Counted from the stretch's first letter, positions 37,934 through 48,978 are shown. The stretch is 64,000 nucleotides of DNA from Candidatus Pantoea formicae (GCF_011752625.1 NZ_VWXD01000004.1:124001-188000); one strand, 5' to 3'. The notes: generated by a model not told the origin, from the letters alone. A program made the numbers and translations.

Positions 37934-39229
37934 ATGAAGAACTGGAGAATGCTGATTCTTGGTGTAGCGATTACTGCTAACACCGCGTTCGCAGCCCCCC
38001 AAGAGGTTGATAAAGTTGCCGCCGTTGTGAACAACGGTGTGGTGCTGGAAAGTGACGTTGATAACATGATGCGCACCGTGAAGTCACAGGCGCAACAGGC
38101 TCATCAGCAGTTACCTGATGACAAAACCTTGCGTCATCAGATTCTTGAGCGTCAGGTCATGGATGCCATCATTCTTCAGATGGGCGAAAAAGCCGGCCTG
38201 CAGGTCAGCGATCAGCAGTTGGATGAGGCTATCCAGAATATCGCCGCACAAAATAAGATGAGTATGGATCAGTTGCGCAGTCGGCTGGCCTATGACGGTA
38301 TGAACTACAACGCTTACCGCGCGCAGATTCGCCAGGAAATGCTGATTTCTGAAGTGCGTAATAACGAAGTGCGCCGTCGCGTCACCATCTTGCCGCAGGA
38401 AGTCGATGCTCTGGCCGCTCAGGTGGGTTCACAAAATACCCAAGGTACGGAGTTGAACGTCAGCCAGATCCTGCTGCCGTTGCCGGAAAACCCGACGCAA
38501 CAGCAGGTTGACGATCAGGAAGCGCTGGCGCGCCAACTGGTGGGACAGCTGAAAGGCGGTGCGGACTTCGGTAAACTGGCGGTCACCTATTCTGCCGATC
38601 CGCAAGCGCTGAAAGGCGGCAACATGGGCTGGGCAAAGATTGAAGAGCTGCCAACCCTGTTCTCACAAGCACTCAGCACCTCGAAAAAAGGGGACATCGT
38701 CGGCCCGATTCGCTCAGGTGTCGGTTTCCACATCCTGAAAGTGAACGATCTGCGCGGTGAGAGCAAAAATATCTCTGTGACGGAAGTGCATGCGCGACAC
38801 ATTTTGCTGAAGCCTTCTCCGATTCTGACTGACGCGCAGGCACAAGCGAAAATCGAGCAGATTGCAGCTGACATCAAAAGTGGCAAAACCACCTTTGCGG
38901 CAGCGGCAAAACAGTTCTCTGACGATCCAGGTTCAGCCAACCAAGGCGGCGATCTTGGCTGGGCAACGCCTGAAATCTACGATCCGGCATTCCGTGATGC
39001 GCTGCTGAAATTGCAGAAAGGCCAGATCAGCGAGCCGGTACACTCTTCATTCGGCTGGCATTTAATTCAGCTGCTGGATACCCGTCAGGTAGACAAAACT
39101 GACGCAGCGCAGAAAGAGCGCGCATACCGTCTGTTGTTCAACCGTAAATTTGCTGAAGAAGCGCAGACGTGGATGCAGGAGCAACGCGCCAGTGCTTACG
39201 TGAAGATTCTGGACGGCAATGGCCAATAA
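37934..39229 (+). CDS. surA: Periplasmic chaperone and peptidyl-prolyl isomerase SurA
   Basis: SurA escorts outer-membrane proteins, including LptD, through the periplasm. The 431 residues (E. coli 428) begin with signal peptide [20 protein letters not shown]. An N-terminal chaperone domain and two parvulin domains follow (about residues 173-274 and 284-383), the second marked by [15 protein letters not shown] and [21 protein letters not shown]. It lies 54 bases after lptD and overlaps pdxA by 11 bases. Confidence 0.96.
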   Translation: MKNWRMLILGVAITANTAFAAPQEVDKVAAVVNNGVVLESDVDNMMRTVKSQAQQAHQQLPDDKTLRHQILERQVMDAIILQMGEKAGLQVSDQQLDEAIQNIAAQNKMSMDQLRSRLAYDGMNYNAYRAQIRQEMLISEVRNNEVRRRVTILPQEVDALAAQVGSQNTQGTELNVSQILLPLPENPTQQQVDDQEALARQLVGQLKGGADFGKLAVTYSADPQALKGGNMGWAKIEELPTLFSQALSTSKKGDIVGPIRSGVGFHILKVNDLRGESKNISVTEVHARHILLKPSPILTDAQAQAKIEQIAADIKSGKTTFAAAAKQFSDDPGSANQGGDLGWATPEIYDPAFRDALLKLQKGQISEPVHSSFGWHLIQLLDTRQVDKTDAAQKERAYRLLFNRKFAEEAQTWMQEQRASAYVKILDGNGQ

Positions 39230-40211
39230 TTATCGTGTTGTGATCACCCCCGGCGAACCCGCCGGGATTGGTCCAGATCTTACTGTTCAACTGGCCCAGC
39301 TTAACTGGCCAGTTGAACTGGTCGTCTGTGCCGATGGCTCTCTCCTGCGTCAGCGCGCCAATCAACTTGGATTGCCTCTCACGCTACGCGATTACCAACC
39401 CGGTGTTGCCGCACAACCGCAGCAAGCAGGGACTCTGACGCTACTACAGGTCGATACAGCGCAGCCCGTCACTCCCGGCGAGCTGACGGTGGCAAATGGC
39501 CATTATGTACTGGAAACGCTCGCACGCGCCTGTGATGGTTGCCTGAATGGCGAGTTCGCGGCGCTGATTACCGGTCCAGTGCATAAAGGCGTGATCAACG
39601 ACGCTGGCATTCCGTTTACTGGGCATACCGAGTTTTTTGCCGATCGTGCAGGCGGCGATCGCGTGGTCATGATGCTGGCAACGGAAGAGTTGCGGGTGGC
39701 ATTGGCCACGACGCACCTGCCGCTCAAGGATGTATCAGAGGCCATCACCCGTGACAGCCTGCATGAAGTGATCACTATCCTGCACCATGATTTGCAGCAA
39801 AAATTTGGTATACCGCAGCCACACATTTTCGTCTGCGGCCTGAATCCGCATGCAGGTGAAAGCGGCCATATGGGTCGTGAAGAGATTGATACCATTATTC
39901 CGGCGCTCGATGAGTTACGTCAGCAAAGTATCCAGCTTACTGGCCCTTTACCGGCTGATACGCTGTTCCAGCCGAAATATCTGCAGCATGCCGATGCTGT
40001 TTTGGCGATGTATCACGACCAAGGCTTACCGGTGCTAAAATATCAGGGGTTTGGTCGCGCGGTGAATATCACCCTTGGCCTTCCCTTTATCCGAACTTCT
40101 GTCGACCATGGTACCGCGCTGGAATTAGCCGGCCAGGGTAAGGCAGAACCGGGCAGCTTTATCACGGCGCTTAATCTCGCCATCACTATGATCAAGAGCA
40201 GTAATGAATAA
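39219..40211 (+). CDS. pdxA: 4-hydroxythreonine-4-phosphate dehydrogenase PdxA
   Basis: PdxA oxidises 4-phosphohydroxy-L-threonine in pyridoxal phosphate synthesis. The 330 residues (E. coli 329) begin with [15 protein letters not shown]. Metal ligands are histidines in GHTEFFAD (near 137), [10 protein letters not shown] (near 267) and the C-terminal [14 protein letters not shown]. It overlaps surA upstream by 11 bases and rsmA downstream by 8, so expression is tied to its neighbours. Confidence 0.96.
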   Translation: MANNYRVVITPGEPAGIGPDLTVQLAQLNWPVELVVCADGSLLRQRANQLGLPLTLRDYQPGVAAQPQQAGTLTLLQVDTAQPVTPGELTVANGHYVLETLARACDGCLNGEFAALITGPVHKGVINDAGIPFTGHTEFFADRAGGDRVVMMLATEELRVALATTHLPLKDVSEAITRDSLHEVITILHHDLQQKFGIPQPHIFVCGLNPHAGESGHMGREEIDTIIPALDELRQQSIQLTGPLPADTLFQPKYLQHADAVLAMYHDQGLPVLKYQGFGRAVNITLGLPFIRTSVDHGTALELAGQGKAEPGSFITALNLAITMIKSSNE

Positions 40212-41028
40212 TCGCGTCCATCAGGGGCATTTTGCCCGTAAACGTTTCGGGCAAAACTTCCTGAACGATCAGTACATTATCGACAGCATTGTCTCCGCTA
40301 TTCACCCCCAGAAGGGAGAAGCGATTGTGGAGATTGGTCCCGGCCTTGGTGCCTTAACTGAACCGGTGGGCGAGCGCCTTGATGAACTGACCGTTGTTGA
40401 GCTGGATCGCGATCTGGCCGCGCGTTTGCAGACCCATCCGTTCCTCGGACCTAAGCTGACCATTTACCAGCAAGATGCCATGACCTTCGATTTCTCGGCA
40501 CTGGCAAAAGAGAAAGGTCAGCCGCTGCGTGTGTTTGGCAACCTGCCTTACAATATCTCCACGCCGCTGATGTTCCACCTTTTCAGCTATACTGGTTCGA
40601 TTAAAGATATGCACTTCATGCTGCAAAAAGAAGTGGTCAATCGTCTGGTTGCCGGTCCTGGCAGTAAAGCTTATGGTCGCCTGAGCGTGATGGCACAGTA
40701 TTACTGCCAGGTGATTCCGGTGCTGGAAGTGCCGCCTGAATCCTTTACGCCGGCACCTAAAGTTGATTCAGCCGTGGTGCGTTTGATGCCTTATGCGCAG
40801 CCACCACATCCAGTCAGCGATATTCGCTTGCTCAGCCGCATCACCACTGAAGCATTCGGTAAACGTCGCAAAACGCTGCGTAACAGCCTTGCACATATGT
40901 TTACAGCGGGTGCCTTAGACGAATTAGACATTGACGCCTCGCTGCGTGCAGAAAATGTCACCGTAGCTCAGTATTGCCAGCTGGCAAACTGGCTAGCCAA
41001 CCATCAGGCTGAAACGCCGGAGAACTAA
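40204..41028 (+). CDS. rsmA: 16S rRNA (adenine1518/1519-N6)-dimethyltransferase RsmA (KsgA)
   Basis: RsmA dimethylates A1518 and A1519 in the 3' end of 16S rRNA and acts as a late small-subunit checkpoint. The 274 residues (E. coli 273) begin [25 protein letters not shown] motif I is [13 protein letters not shown] near residue 41, and the target-adenine motif is FGNLPYNIS near 112 (NLPY). The ATG sits 8 bases inside the end of pdxA. Confidence 0.96.
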   Translation: MNNRVHQGHFARKRFGQNFLNDQYIIDSIVSAIHPQKGEAIVEIGPGLGALTEPVGERLDELTVVELDRDLAARLQTHPFLGPKLTIYQQDAMTFDFSALAKEKGQPLRVFGNLPYNISTPLMFHLFSYTGSIKDMHFMLQKEVVNRLVAGPGSKAYGRLSVMAQYYCQVIPVLEVPPESFTPAPKVDSAVVRLMPYAQPPHPVSDIRLLSRITTEAFGKRRKTLRNSLAHMFTAGALDELDIDASLRAENVTVAQYCQLANWLANHQAETPEN

Positions 41029-41032
41029 GTGT

Positions 41033-41410
41033 ATGAGTGAATTGGCCCGCGTCTCTATTCATGTACTGAGTCAGTATGTGGAATCGCAATCCTTGCCCGA
41101 CGAGGAACGCTACGTGTTTGCCTACACCATCACAATTCGTAATCTGGGACGTAACAGTGTGCAATTGCAGAGTCGTTACTGGCTTATCACCAATGGCAAC
41201 GGTCGAGAGACGGAAGTTCAGGGTGAAGGCGTGGTCGGCGAGCAACCGCACATTGCGGCCGGTGGGGAGTTTCAATACACCAGTGGCGCGATTCTTGAAA
41301 CACCGATGGGCACCATGCAAGGCCACTATGTGATGATCGACGAAGAAGGTGAAGCCTTCCACGTCGACATCCCGGTGTTCCGACTCGCGATACAAACCCA
41401 CATTCATTAA
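41033..41410 (+). CDS. apaG: ApaG (DUF525) protein
   Basis: ApaG is a small single-domain protein with a fibronectin-III-like fold whose role is unclear. In E. coli it is linked genetically to cobalt/magnesium homeostasis and is cotranscribed with ksgA and apaH. The 125 residues match in length and contain the nucleotide-phosphate-like loop [21 protein letters not shown] near residue 63 and GTMQGHY near 98. The ATG follows the rsmA stop by 4 bases. Confidence 0.94.
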   Translation: MSELARVSIHVLSQYVESQSLPDEERYVFAYTITIRNLGRNSVQLQSRYWLITNGNGRETEVQGEGVVGEQPHIAAGGEFQYTSGAILETPMGTMQGHYVMIDEEGEAFHVDIPVFRLAIQTHIH

Positions 41411-41417
41411 TCCTCCT

Positions 41418-41438
41418 CCGCCCGGCCTGTCCGGGCGG
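41418..41438 (+). other. Strong hairpin between apaG and apaH
   Basis: CCGCCCGG / CCGGGCGG with a 5-base loop occupies most of the 51-base gap. There is no T-run directly after it (CGCGTTTTG follows), so it is more likely an RNA processing or stability element, or a partial attenuator, than a full terminator. Function not shown. Confidence 0.6.
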
Positions 41439-41461
41439 CGCGTTTTGATCGGACTGACCTA

Positions 41462-42331
41462 ATGAGTACATACCTGATTGGCGATATTCACGGCTGTTAT
41501 GACGAGCTTCGTGCGCTGTTGGCGCAGGTTGATTTCGATCCGCAGCAAGACGAACTCTGGTTAACAGGCGACTTAGTGGCGCGTGGTCCGGGCTCGCTGG
41601 ATGTATTGCGTTACGTGAAATCGCTGGGGGATTGCGTGCGCCTGGTGCTCGGCAATCACGACCTCCATCTGCTGGCGGTTTATGCGGGTATCAGCCGTAA
41701 CAAACCTAAAGATCGTCTGACGCCTTTGTTAGAGGCGCATGACGCGGATGAACTGATCAACTGGTTACGTCGCCAGCCGCTGCTGCAAGTGGATGAAGAG
41801 AAAAAGCTGTTGATGGCTCATGCGGGCATTACTCCACAGTGGGATCTGGAGACAGCCAAGCTGTGCGCGCGTGAGGTAGAAGCGGTACTCTCCAGCGACA
41901 CCTATCCCCTGTTTCTTGATGCCATGTACGGCGACATGCCGAACAACTGGACACCGGAGCTCAGCGGGCTCGCTCGCCTGCGCTTTAGCACTAACGCCTT
42001 AACCCGCATGCGTTTCTGTTTCCCTAACGGGCAGCTCGACATGATCTGCAAAGAGGCGCCTAATTCCGCTCCTCCGCCGTTGAAACCCTGGTTCCTTGTG
42101 CCGGGCAAGATGGGGAGTGAGTATACACAGGTGTTTGGTCACTGGGCCTCGCTCGAGGGCAAAGGCACCCCCGAGCACGTGATTGGGCTTGATACCGGTT
42201 GCTGCTGGGGCGGCACGCTCACCCTGTTGCATTGGGAAACCATGCAATATTACGTGCAGGCCTCCAATCGTGTCCAGGCGATGGCTGAAAGCGCCGTCAG
42301 TGCACATCCGCCCTTAGGCGACATGTCTTAA
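41462..42331 (+). CDS. apaH: Diadenosine tetraphosphatase ApaH
   Basis: ApaH splits Ap4A symmetrically to two ADP and also decaps Np4-capped RNAs. The 289 residues (E. coli 280) show the metallophosphatase motifs [10 protein letters not shown] (residues 7-16), [10 protein letters not shown] near 37 and GNHDLHLL near 65, with HWASLEGKG near 222. It is the last gene of the lptD cluster and is followed by a strong terminator. Confidence 0.95.
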   Translation: MSTYLIGDIHGCYDELRALLAQVDFDPQQDELWLTGDLVARGPGSLDVLRYVKSLGDCVRLVLGNHDLHLLAVYAGISRNKPKDRLTPLLEAHDADELINWLRRQPLLQVDEEKKLLMAHAGITPQWDLETAKLCAREVEAVLSSDTYPLFLDAMYGDMPNNWTPELSGLARLRFSTNALTRMRFCFPNGQLDMICKEAPNSAPPPLKPWFLVPGKMGSEYTQVFGHWASLEGKGTPEHVIGLDTGCCWGGTLTLLHWETMQYYVQASNRVQAMAESAVSAHPPLGDMS

Positions 42332-42335
42332 ATAA

Positions 42336-42373
42336 AAAGCCCCGCCAATTGACCATTGAGCGGGGCTTTTTTT
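42336..42373 (+). terminator. Terminator after apaH
   Basis: AAAGCCCCGC / GCGGGGCTTT with a 14-base loop and seven or more T lies 5 bases after the apaH stop. It ends the lptD-apaH cluster. Confidence 0.9.
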
Positions 42374-42375
42374 GA

Positions 42376-42433
42376 TCGCCATTAATGGCGACCCTAGATT
42401 GTTCGATGCGGTTGGTGCGCATTCATGCGCACC
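42376..42433. repeat. REP-like pair of palindromes between apaH and folA
   Basis: Two inverted repeats lie 22 bases apart. The first is a perfect 16-base palindrome, TCGCCATTAATGGCGA (42376-42391). The second has 9-base arms, GGTGCGCAT / ATGCGCACC, with a 2-base centre (42414-42433). Neither has a T-run, and the apaH terminator already precedes them. Paired palindromes between convergent genes are the usual setting of repetitive extragenic palindromes, but only one copy is in the window. Confidence 0.5.
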
Positions 42434-42442
42434 AGGCAAACA

Positions 42443-42922
42443 TCAACGGCGATCTAAAATCTCGAAGCAGTAGCTGTGTGAGTTCTGTGCATCGGCATCG
42501 TGGAACTCACTGAAAGTCGATTGCCACTCATCCGGCTCGTAATCCGGGAACTGGGTGTCGCCTTCAACTTCAGCATCAATGTGGGTCAGGTAAAGACGAT
42601 CCGCACGGGCCAGCATCTGTTCGTAAATGCGGCCACCGCCGATCACCATGATCTCTTCCACATCACCCGCCGCTTTTACGGCCTCATCCAGAGAGGTCAC
42701 CCAAGTGACGCCCTCTTGAGTGCCTGGCTTACTGCTTACCACAATATTAAGGCGTCCAGGCAGTGGACGACCGATTGATTCAAAGGTCAGACGACCCATA
42801 ATCACCGGCTTATTCAGCGTATTACGTTTGAACCACGCCAAATCGGCTGGCAGGTTCCATGGCATGGCATTTTCCATACCAATAATGCGATCGGCTGCCA
42901 GTGCTGCGATCAGACTAATCAT
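42443..42922 (-). CDS. folA: Dihydrofolate reductase FolA
   Basis: FolA reduces dihydrofolate with NADPH and is the trimethoprim target. The 159 residues equal E. coli FolA. Active-site residues M20, W22, D27 and F31 are present in [12 protein letters not shown], the substrate loop [18 protein letters not shown] is at about 40-57, and [10 protein letters not shown] is near 93. Compared with E. coli, positions 45 and 47 read L and F instead of H and W, near the NADPH phosphate; whether this matters cannot be told from sequence. It is convergent to apaH. Confidence 0.96.
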   Translation of the reverse strand: MISLIAALAADRIIGMENAMPWNLPADLAWFKRNTLNKPVIMGRLTFESIGRPLPGRLNIVVSSKPGTQEGVTWVTSLDEAVKAAGDVEEIMVIGGGRIYEQMLARADRLYLTHIDAEVEGDTQFPDYEPDEWQSTFSEFHDADAQNSHSYCFEILDRR

Positions 42923-43172
42923 GTTAAAAGACCTACAGGAAAAAAATTGGCGCCATCATACGTAAAGGCGAAAGTTTCGTCGATAGGCCGACCCCGCTAT
43001 TTGCGTAAAGCTCCTATGCGACCGCATTTTTGTTATTGGACAGAGTTTTACACCGACTTTCACGGTTAAACTGGAAAGAGGCGCCAGAATAGTCCAACGC
43101 AACGGCACAATTCAGGGTGAAATGGTGGTATGGCGTGGCAGAGTGTAAAGAAAACCGCACTCTATGCGACAA

Positions 43173-43199
43173 AGAAAAACGGCTCCCGCAGGAGCCGTT
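43173..43199 (-). terminator. Terminator of the porin gene
   Basis: On the minus strand AACGGCTCC / GGAGCCGTT with a 4-base loop is followed by TTTTC, starting 10 bases past the porin stop. It closely resembles the hairpin at 44544-44570. Confidence 0.85.
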
Positions 43200-43209
43200 G
43201 CAAACACGA

Positions 43210-44352
43210 TTAGAAATCGTAGCGCAGACGTACCAGGTTCATGTTGCCCAGTGATTTGTCGGTGCTAGAGGTGATCACGTATTCGTAATCAACCTGGAAG
43301 CCGTAGTCCAGCTTGGTGCTGATACCCACGCCATTGTCGATACGTTTGTAGTTGCGTCCATTGACGAACTCCAGACGGTCGCCCATGAAGTAAGGCTGAA
43401 TAGATTTAACCGCATACTGGCCGATTGGGAATTTGTAACCGGCGAAGTATTCCACGCCCCACGCATCATCTGCGAAGTAGTGGTTAACGGTGTTCTTCTT
43501 GGTTGGTGAGAAGTTCTGATACCAGCCCGCCCCCGCAGACAGCGTCCAGTTATCTGGCGTCCAGCTCAGCGCGGTGCCATAGATGTTCTGGTCATAATCT
43601 TTGCTTTCGCCCGTGCTTGGACGATGAATATCAGCACGGGTGTAGTTCCACGCCGTACCCCATGCCAGGTCTTTAGTGATGTGATAGTTCACACCCAGTG
43701 ATCCGCCGCCTTTACGCTTGTAACGCAGGCCGTTGCCTGGCAGATAGTTGTTGTCTTCAAACAGGTAGGAAGCATAAACATCAACGTCACCGAAGGTGTT
43801 TTTATACTTCAGCATCTTGCGTGAACGGTATGATCCGTCGTAGTCGCCATTGATGCCGTTGCCCGGTGCCTGAGCCAACATATCGTAGTCCCAGATATCG
43901 GTCTTCGCGCCAACCACATCATAGTAAACGCTGTTTTGCTGACCAAAGGTCAACTGACCCCAAGTCTTGCTTTTCAGACCGGTATACAGCTGGCGACGGG
44001 TGGTGTTGTTCTGACCATCCGCATAGTGGTTATCCCAACCCCACCAAGCCGGGAAGTTCACACCCAGCTCGTAGTAGCTGACCCAGCTAATATCATCAAA
44101 CAGATAGTAGTCTGCAGAGAAACGGAAACGTGAACCGCCATCGTACCCGTTACGCTTGTACGATTGATCACTGACACCAGCCTGATGCTGGAACTGCGGA
44201 CGAATACTGCCGCCCACTTTGAAATCAAGACGGCTGAGTGGATCGCCTGCCTGCGGATCCTGCTTCAGCAGGGTAATTTCCGCCTGGCTGGCGAGAGGAG
44301 CAGCAGCTAACAATGCAGCCACTGCACTGAGGGTGAAAGCACGCATTTTCAT
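43210..44352 (-). CDS. Outer-membrane porin (general porin fold), unassigned
   Basis: The 380-residue product starts with a signal peptide (MKMRAFTLSAVAALLAAAPLASQA) and ends in the outer-membrane signature LVRLRYDF with a terminal phenylalanine. In between are alternating aromatic/polar strands typical of a beta-barrel, including SRFRFSADYYLFDD and the porin-like RRQLYTGLKSKTWGQLTFGQQNSVYYDVVG near residue 119. This last stretch resembles the classical trimeric porin region, so a 16-strand porin is likely. Substrate unknown; it is not clearly OmpC, OmpF or PhoE. It sits as a single-gene unit where E. coli has the cai-fix-kef genes, between folA and carB. Confidence 0.85.
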   Translation of the reverse strand: MKMRAFTLSAVAALLAAAPLASQAEITLLKQDPQAGDPLSRLDFKVGGSIRPQFQHQAGVSDQSYKRNGYDGGSRFRFSADYYLFDDISWVSYYELGVNFPAWWGWDNHYADGQNNTTRRQLYTGLKSKTWGQLTFGQQNSVYYDVVGAKTDIWDYDMLAQAPGNGINGDYDGSYRSRKMLKYKNTFGDVDVYASYLFEDNNYLPGNGLRYKRKGGGSLGVNYHITKDLAWGTAWNYTRADIHRPSTGESKDYDQNIYGTALSWTPDNWTLSAGAGWYQNFSPTKKNTVNHYFADDAWGVEYFAGYKFPIGQYAVKSIQPYFMGDRLEFVNGRNYKRIDNGVGISTKLDYGFQVDYEYVITSSTDKSLGNMNLVRLRYDF

Positions 44353-44543
44353 TTTTTATATCCCAGTTAAGGTGAACGCTCTATTTATGAGCGTGCGAAA
44401 GTGTACGGTGCGCTTACTGGGATCTTATTTATAATTTTGTGCGAATAATCCTGGATGTAACAATTTCCGCATCAACTGATAAATATTATGTCAAATCAAT
44501 AGATTTTTAACATATAAGGTTATTAAACCAACGGTAAATAAAC

Positions 44544-44570
44544 AAAAAAACGGCTCCCGAAGGAACCGTT
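44544..44570 (-). terminator. Terminator of carAB
   Basis: On the minus strand AACGGTTCC / GGAGCCGTT with a TTCG tetraloop and seven T begins 22 bases past the carB stop. One pair in the stem is G-T. Confidence 0.88.
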
Positions 44571-44591
44571 TTATTTCAACTAAAGGACTGA

Positions 44592-47500
44592 TTAGCCTTT
44601 AATTTGCGCGTGCATTTCCTGCACCGAAATCACTTTCTCAGTGGGATCCGCATTCAGGGCCATCGCTGTTGCGAAACCACCGTTCAAGGTGGTGTCATAA
44701 TGCACTTTATATTGCAGCGCACTGCGACGAATCAGCTTGGAATCTTCAATCGCCTGGCGTCCAGCCGTGGTATTGACGATATAGGTGTATTCACCGTTCT
44801 TCAGACGATCCTGAATGTGTGGACGGCCTTCATGCACCTTGTTGACCAAGCGTGGGTTGATACCGGCTTCACCTAGCACTACAGCGGTACCGTGCGTCGC
44901 GTCCAGCTCAAAACCAAACTTCTGCAATTTGGCAGCCAAGTCCACAATGCGCTTCTTGTCACCTTCACGCACTGACAGCAGCGCACGACCGGTTTTCTTC
45001 ATGTTGCTCTGCGCACCCAGCATCGCTTTGGCAAACGCCTCAGCGAAGGTACGGCCGACACCCATCACTTCACCAGTAGAACGCATTTCTGGGCCAAGAA
45101 TCGGGTCAACGCCTGGGAACTTGTTGAACGGCAGCACCACTTCTTTGACCGAGTAGTACGGTGGAATGATTTCTTTCGTGACGCCTTGCTCAGCCAGGGT
45201 TTTACCTGCCATCACGCGCGCGGCCACTTTCGCTAAAGGTACGCCGGTCGCTTTAGACACGAATGGCACGGTACGCGCCGCACGTGGGTTCACCTCAATC
45301 AGGTAAACCTCGTTGTCCTTCACCGCGAACTGCACATTCATCAAACCACGCACGTTCAGCTCGAAGGCCAGTTTCTCAACCTGCTGACGCATCACGTTCT
45401 GGATTTCAGTGCTCAGCGTATAAGCCGGCAATGAACATGCGGAGTCACCGGAGTGGACACCTGCTTGTTCGATGTGCTCCATGATGCCGCCAATCAGTAC
45501 GCGCTCACCATCGCAAATGGCGTCAACGTCGACTTCCACCGCATCATCCAGGAAACGGTCGAGCAGTACAGGCGCATCGTTGGAAACAGACACCGCGGTC
45601 TGGAAGTAACGCTTCAGGTCGATTTCATCATAAACGATTTCCATCGCACGGCCGCCCAGTACATAAGAAGGACGTACCACCAACGGATAACCGATACCTG
45701 CGGCTTTCTCAACAGCTTGCTCCAGCGTGGCAACGGTGGCGTTAGCCGGTTGCTTCAGGCTCAGGCGATCAACCGCCTGCTGGAAACGCTCACGATCTTC
45801 AGCACGGTCAATCGCATCAGGGCTGGTACCAATCACGGGCACGCCTGCCGCTTCCAGCGCACGAGCCAGCTTCAGCGGGGTTTGGCCGCCGTACTGCACG
45901 ATGACGCCTTTAGGCTTCTCGATGCGCACGATTTCCAGCACGTCTTCCAACGTTACGGGTTCGAAGTACAAGCGGTCAGAGGTGTCGTAGTCAGTCGATA
46001 CGGTTTCCGGGTTACAGTTCACCATAATGGTTTCGTAACCGTCTTCGCGCAGCGCCAGCGCCGCATGTACGCAGCAGTAATCGAACTCGATACCCTGACC
46101 GATACGGTTTGGACCGCCGCCCAAAATCATGATTTTGTCACGATCCTGGTTTGGATTCGCTTCGCACTCTTCTTCATAAGTGGAGTACATATACGCGGTG
46201 TCGGTGGAGAATTCTGCCGCACAGGTATCCACACGCTTGTATACCGGGTGCAGGTTGAACTGCTGACGCAGCTTGCGAATTTCGCTCTCGGCCACGCCTG
46301 CCAGGTTTGCCAGACGCACGTCAGCAAAGCCTTTGCGCTTCAGTGCACGCAGGAAATCGGCGTTCAGAGAGTTGACGCCTTCGCGCGCAACCTGCTCTTC
46401 CAGACGCACCAGCTCTTCGATTTGTACCAGGAACCAGCGGTCAATGTTGGTCAGATTGAACACGCCATCCACTGACATACCGGCACGGAACGCATCCGCG
46501 ATGTACCAGATACGGTCAGAACCGGCATCTTTCAGTTCGCGACGGATGCGGGTCAGCGCTTCAGCATCATCCAAATCCACTTTCGGATCGAAGCCGTTAG
46601 CACCGACTTCCAGACCGCGCAGCGCTTTCTGCATCGATTCCTGGAAGGTACGGCCAATCGCCATCACTTCACCGACCGATTTCATCTGCGTGGTCAGGCG
46701 GTCATTGGCACCGGCGAACTTCTCGAAGTTGAAGCGAGGAATCTTGGTCACAACGTAGTCGATTGACGGCTCAAACGATGCTGGGGTACGACCGCCAGTG
46801 ATGTCATTCATCAACTCATCAAGGGTAAAGCCCACTGCCAGTTTCGCGGCGACTTTCGCAATCGGGAAACCGGTGGCTTTGGAGGCCAGCGCTGAAGAGC
46901 GTGACACGCGTGGGTTCATCTCGATAACAATCAGACGACCATCTTTCGGGTTGACTGAGAACTGGACGTTAGAGCCGCCGGTTTCAACGCCGATTTCACG
47001 CAGTACCGCCAGCGAGGCGTTACGCATGATTTGGTATTCTTTATCCGTCAGGGTTTGCGCCGGTGCCACGGTGATCGAGTCACCGGTGTGGATACCCATC
47101 GCATCGAAGTTTTCAATTGAGCAGACGATGATGCAGTTGTCGTTTTTATCACGCACCACCTCCATCTCGTACTCTTTCCAGCCAATCAGCGACTCATCAA
47201 TCAGCAGCTCATTAGTCGGAGAAAGATCCAGACCACGTTCGCAAATCTCTTCGAACTCTTCACGGTTGTAAGCGATACCGCCACCGGTGCCGCCCATGGT
47301 AAAGGAAGGACGAATGATGCACGGGAAGCCAACATCTTCAGCCACGGCCAGTGCTTCTTCCATGGTATGCGCGATACCAGAGCGAGCAGTACCCAAACCG
47401 ATACTTTTCATCGCCACATCAAAGCGGCGGCGGTCTTCGGCTTTATCAATAGCGTCTGCGGTCGCACCAATCATGGTGACACCGAACTCTGCCAGTACGC

Positions 47501-47816
47501 CCTGACGTTCCAGCTCCAGCGCGCAGTTCAGCGCTGTCTGGCCGCCCATGGTCGGCAGAACCGCATCCGGGCGCTCTTTTTCAATGATCTTACGCACCAC
47601 TTCCCAGTGGATCGGCTCGATATAGGTCGCATCGGCCATTTCCGGGTCGGTCATGATGGTGGCCGGGTTGGAGTTCACCAGAATGACGCGGTAACCCTCT
47701 TCACGCAGCGCTTTACACGCCTGCGCACCGGAGTAGTCAAATTCACATGCCTGGCCGATAACAATCGGGCCAGCGCCAAGGATCAGGATGGATTTTATGT
47801 CTGTACGTTTTGGCAT
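44592..47816 (-). CDS. carB: Carbamoyl phosphate synthetase large subunit CarB
   Basis: CarB makes carbamoyl phosphate from bicarbonate, ammonia (from CarA) and two ATP, for arginine and pyrimidines. The 1074 residues (E. coli 1073) show the duplicated ATP-grasp synthetase: the carboxyphosphate half (about 1-400) and carbamoyl phosphate half (about 550-935), each with GQTALN/GQTPLK-type and [19 protein letters not shown] motifs. The C-terminal allosteric domain (after about 936) binds UMP and ornithine. It starts 13 bases after carA and is the end of the operon. Confidence 0.97.
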   Translation of the reverse strand: MPKRTDIKSILILGAGPIVIGQACEFDYSGAQACKALREEGYRVILVNSNPATIMTDPEMADATYIEPIHWEVVRKIIEKERPDAVLPTMGGQTALNCALELERQGVLAEFGVTMIGATADAIDKAEDRRRFDVAMKSIGLGTARSGIAHTMEEALAVAEDVGFPCIIRPSFTMGGTGGGIAYNREEFEEICERGLDLSPTNELLIDESLIGWKEYEMEVVRDKNDNCIIVCSIENFDAMGIHTGDSITVAPAQTLTDKEYQIMRNASLAVLREIGVETGGSNVQFSVNPKDGRLIVIEMNPRVSRSSALASKATGFPIAKVAAKLAVGFTLDELMNDITGGRTPASFEPSIDYVVTKIPRFNFEKFAGANDRLTTQMKSVGEVMAIGRTFQESMQKALRGLEVGANGFDPKVDLDDAEALTRIRRELKDAGSDRIWYIADAFRAGMSVDGVFNLTNIDRWFLVQIEELVRLEEQVAREGVNSLNADFLRALKRKGFADVRLANLAGVAESEIRKLRQQFNLHPVYKRVDTCAAEFSTDTAYMYSTYEEECEANPNQDRDKIMILGGGPNRIGQGIEFDYCCVHAALALREDGYETIMVNCNPETVSTDYDTSDRLYFEPVTLEDVLEIVRIEKPKGVIVQYGGQTPLKLARALEAAGVPVIGTSPDAIDRAEDRERFQQAVDRLSLKQPANATVATLEQAVEKAAGIGYPLVVRPSYVLGGRAMEIVYDEIDLKRYFQTAVSVSNDAPVLLDRFLDDAVEVDVDAICDGERVLIGGIMEHIEQAGVHSGDSACSLPAYTLSTEIQNVMRQQVEKLAFELNVRGLMNVQFAVKDNEVYLIEVNPRAARTVPFVSKATGVPLAKVAARVMAGKTLAEQGVTKEIIPPYYSVKEVVLPFNKFPGVDPILGPEMRSTGEVMGVGRTFAEAFAKAMLGAQSNMKKTGRALLSVREGDKKRIVDLAAKLQKFGFELDATHGTAVVLGEAGINPRLVNKVHEGRPHIQDRLKNGEYTYIVNTTAGRQAIEDSKLIRRSALQYKVHYDTTLNGGFATAMALNADPTEKVISVQEMHAQIKG

Positions 47817-47829
47817 CGTGGGCTCCTGA

Positions 47830-48978
47830 TTACTTCGCGTTAGAACGGTAAGCTTCGATCAGTTCGATAAAGTGATCGAACAGCGGCGCCGCATCGTGCG
47901 GGCCTGGGCTCGCTTCAGGGTGTCCCTGGAAGCTGAAGGCCGGTTTATCTGTGCGGTGAATACCTTGCACCGTTTGGTCGAACAGCGACACATGCGTGAC
48001 ACGCAGATTCGCTGGCAGCTGGCTGTCATCAACCGCGAAACCGTGGTTCTGCGCAGTAATCATCACCACATTGTTGTCGAGATCTTTGACCGGATGGTTG
48101 CCGCCGTGGTGGCCAAGTTTCATCTTGATGGTTTTCGCACCGCTTGCCAGCGCCAGCAGCTGATGGCCAAGACAGATACCGAACACCGGAATGTCGGTTT
48201 TCAGGAACGCCTGAATGGCATTGATGGCGTAGTCGCACGGCTCCGGGTCACCAGGACCGTTCGACAGGAAGATGCCGTCTGGATTCAGTGCCAGTACCTC
48301 TTCTGCGCTGGTTTTTGCCGGGACAACCGTCAAACGGCAGCCACGATCCACCAGCATGCGCAGGATGTTGCGCTTAGCGCCGAAGTCGTAGGCGACAACA
48401 TGGAACGGCAGCTCTGCAGCCGTTTTCTGCTCAGGCAAATCCCCTTCCAGTGTCCAGCTACCCTGCTGCCACGCGTAAGTTTCTGCGGTGGTCACTTCTT
48501 TTGCCAGATCCATCCCTTTCAAGCCCGGGAACGCCTGCGCCTTTTGCAGCGCCAGTGCCGCATCTGGATTATCACCCGCAATAATGCAGCCGCTCTGTGC
48601 ACCCTTCTCACGGAGCAAACGTGTCAGTTTACGCGTATCAATGTCGGCGATGCCGACAATGTTATTGCGCTGCAAGTAAGCTGACAGGCTTTCTTCACTG
48701 CGGAAGTTGCTGGTGATTAGCGGCAGGTCGCGAATAACGAGGCCTTGAGCATGGATTTGGCTGGATTCTTCATCGGCGGCGTTAACACCAACATTGCCGA
48801 TATGGGGATAAGTGAGGGTAACGATTTGGCGGGAATAGGAAGGATCAGTGAGGATTTCTTGATAACCAGTCATTGACGTGTTGAAAACGACTTCCCCCAC
48901 TGCCGACCCCGTTGCCCCGATGGCCCGACCGTGGAATTGGGTTCCGTCTTCCAGAACCAAGAGCGCTGACTTAATCAA
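47830..48978 (-). CDS. carA: Carbamoyl phosphate synthetase small (glutaminase) subunit CarA
   Basis: CarA hydrolyses glutamine and channels ammonia to CarB. I place the start at the TTG at 48978 ([18 protein letters not shown]), preceded by GGAGG 4 bases upstream. This gives 382 residues, exactly E. coli CarA, which also starts with UUG. An ATG 9 codons upstream is open but has no family support. The class I amidotransferase triad is present: Cys269 in FGICLGHQ, and H353 and E355 in [11 protein letters not shown]. The upstream region carries two promoters and several operator-like sites. Confidence 0.96.
   Translation of the reverse strand: MIKSALLVLEDGTQFHGRAIGATGSAVGEVVFNTSMTGYQEILTDPSYSRQIVTLTYPHIGNVGVNAADEESSQIHAQGLVIRDLPLITSNFRSEESLSAYLQRNNIVGIADIDTRKLTRLLREKGAQSGCIIAGDNPDAALALQKAQAFPGLKGMDLAKEVTTAETYAWQQGSWTLEGDLPEQKTAAELPFHVVAYDFGAKRNILRMLVDRGCRLTVVPAKTSAEEVLALNPDGIFLSNGPGDPEPCDYAINAIQAFLKTDIPVFGICLGHQLLALASGAKTIKMKLGHHGGNHPVKDLDNNVVMITAQNHGFAVDDSQLPANLRVTHVSLFDQTVQGIHRTDKPAFSFQGHPEASPGPHDAAPLFDHFIELIEAYRSNAK

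Noticed and set aside
45453..46475. Plus-strand open frame of 340 codons opposite carB
   Set aside because: It lies entirely antisense to carB with no family features or ribosome site; it is a by-product of GC-rich third positions.
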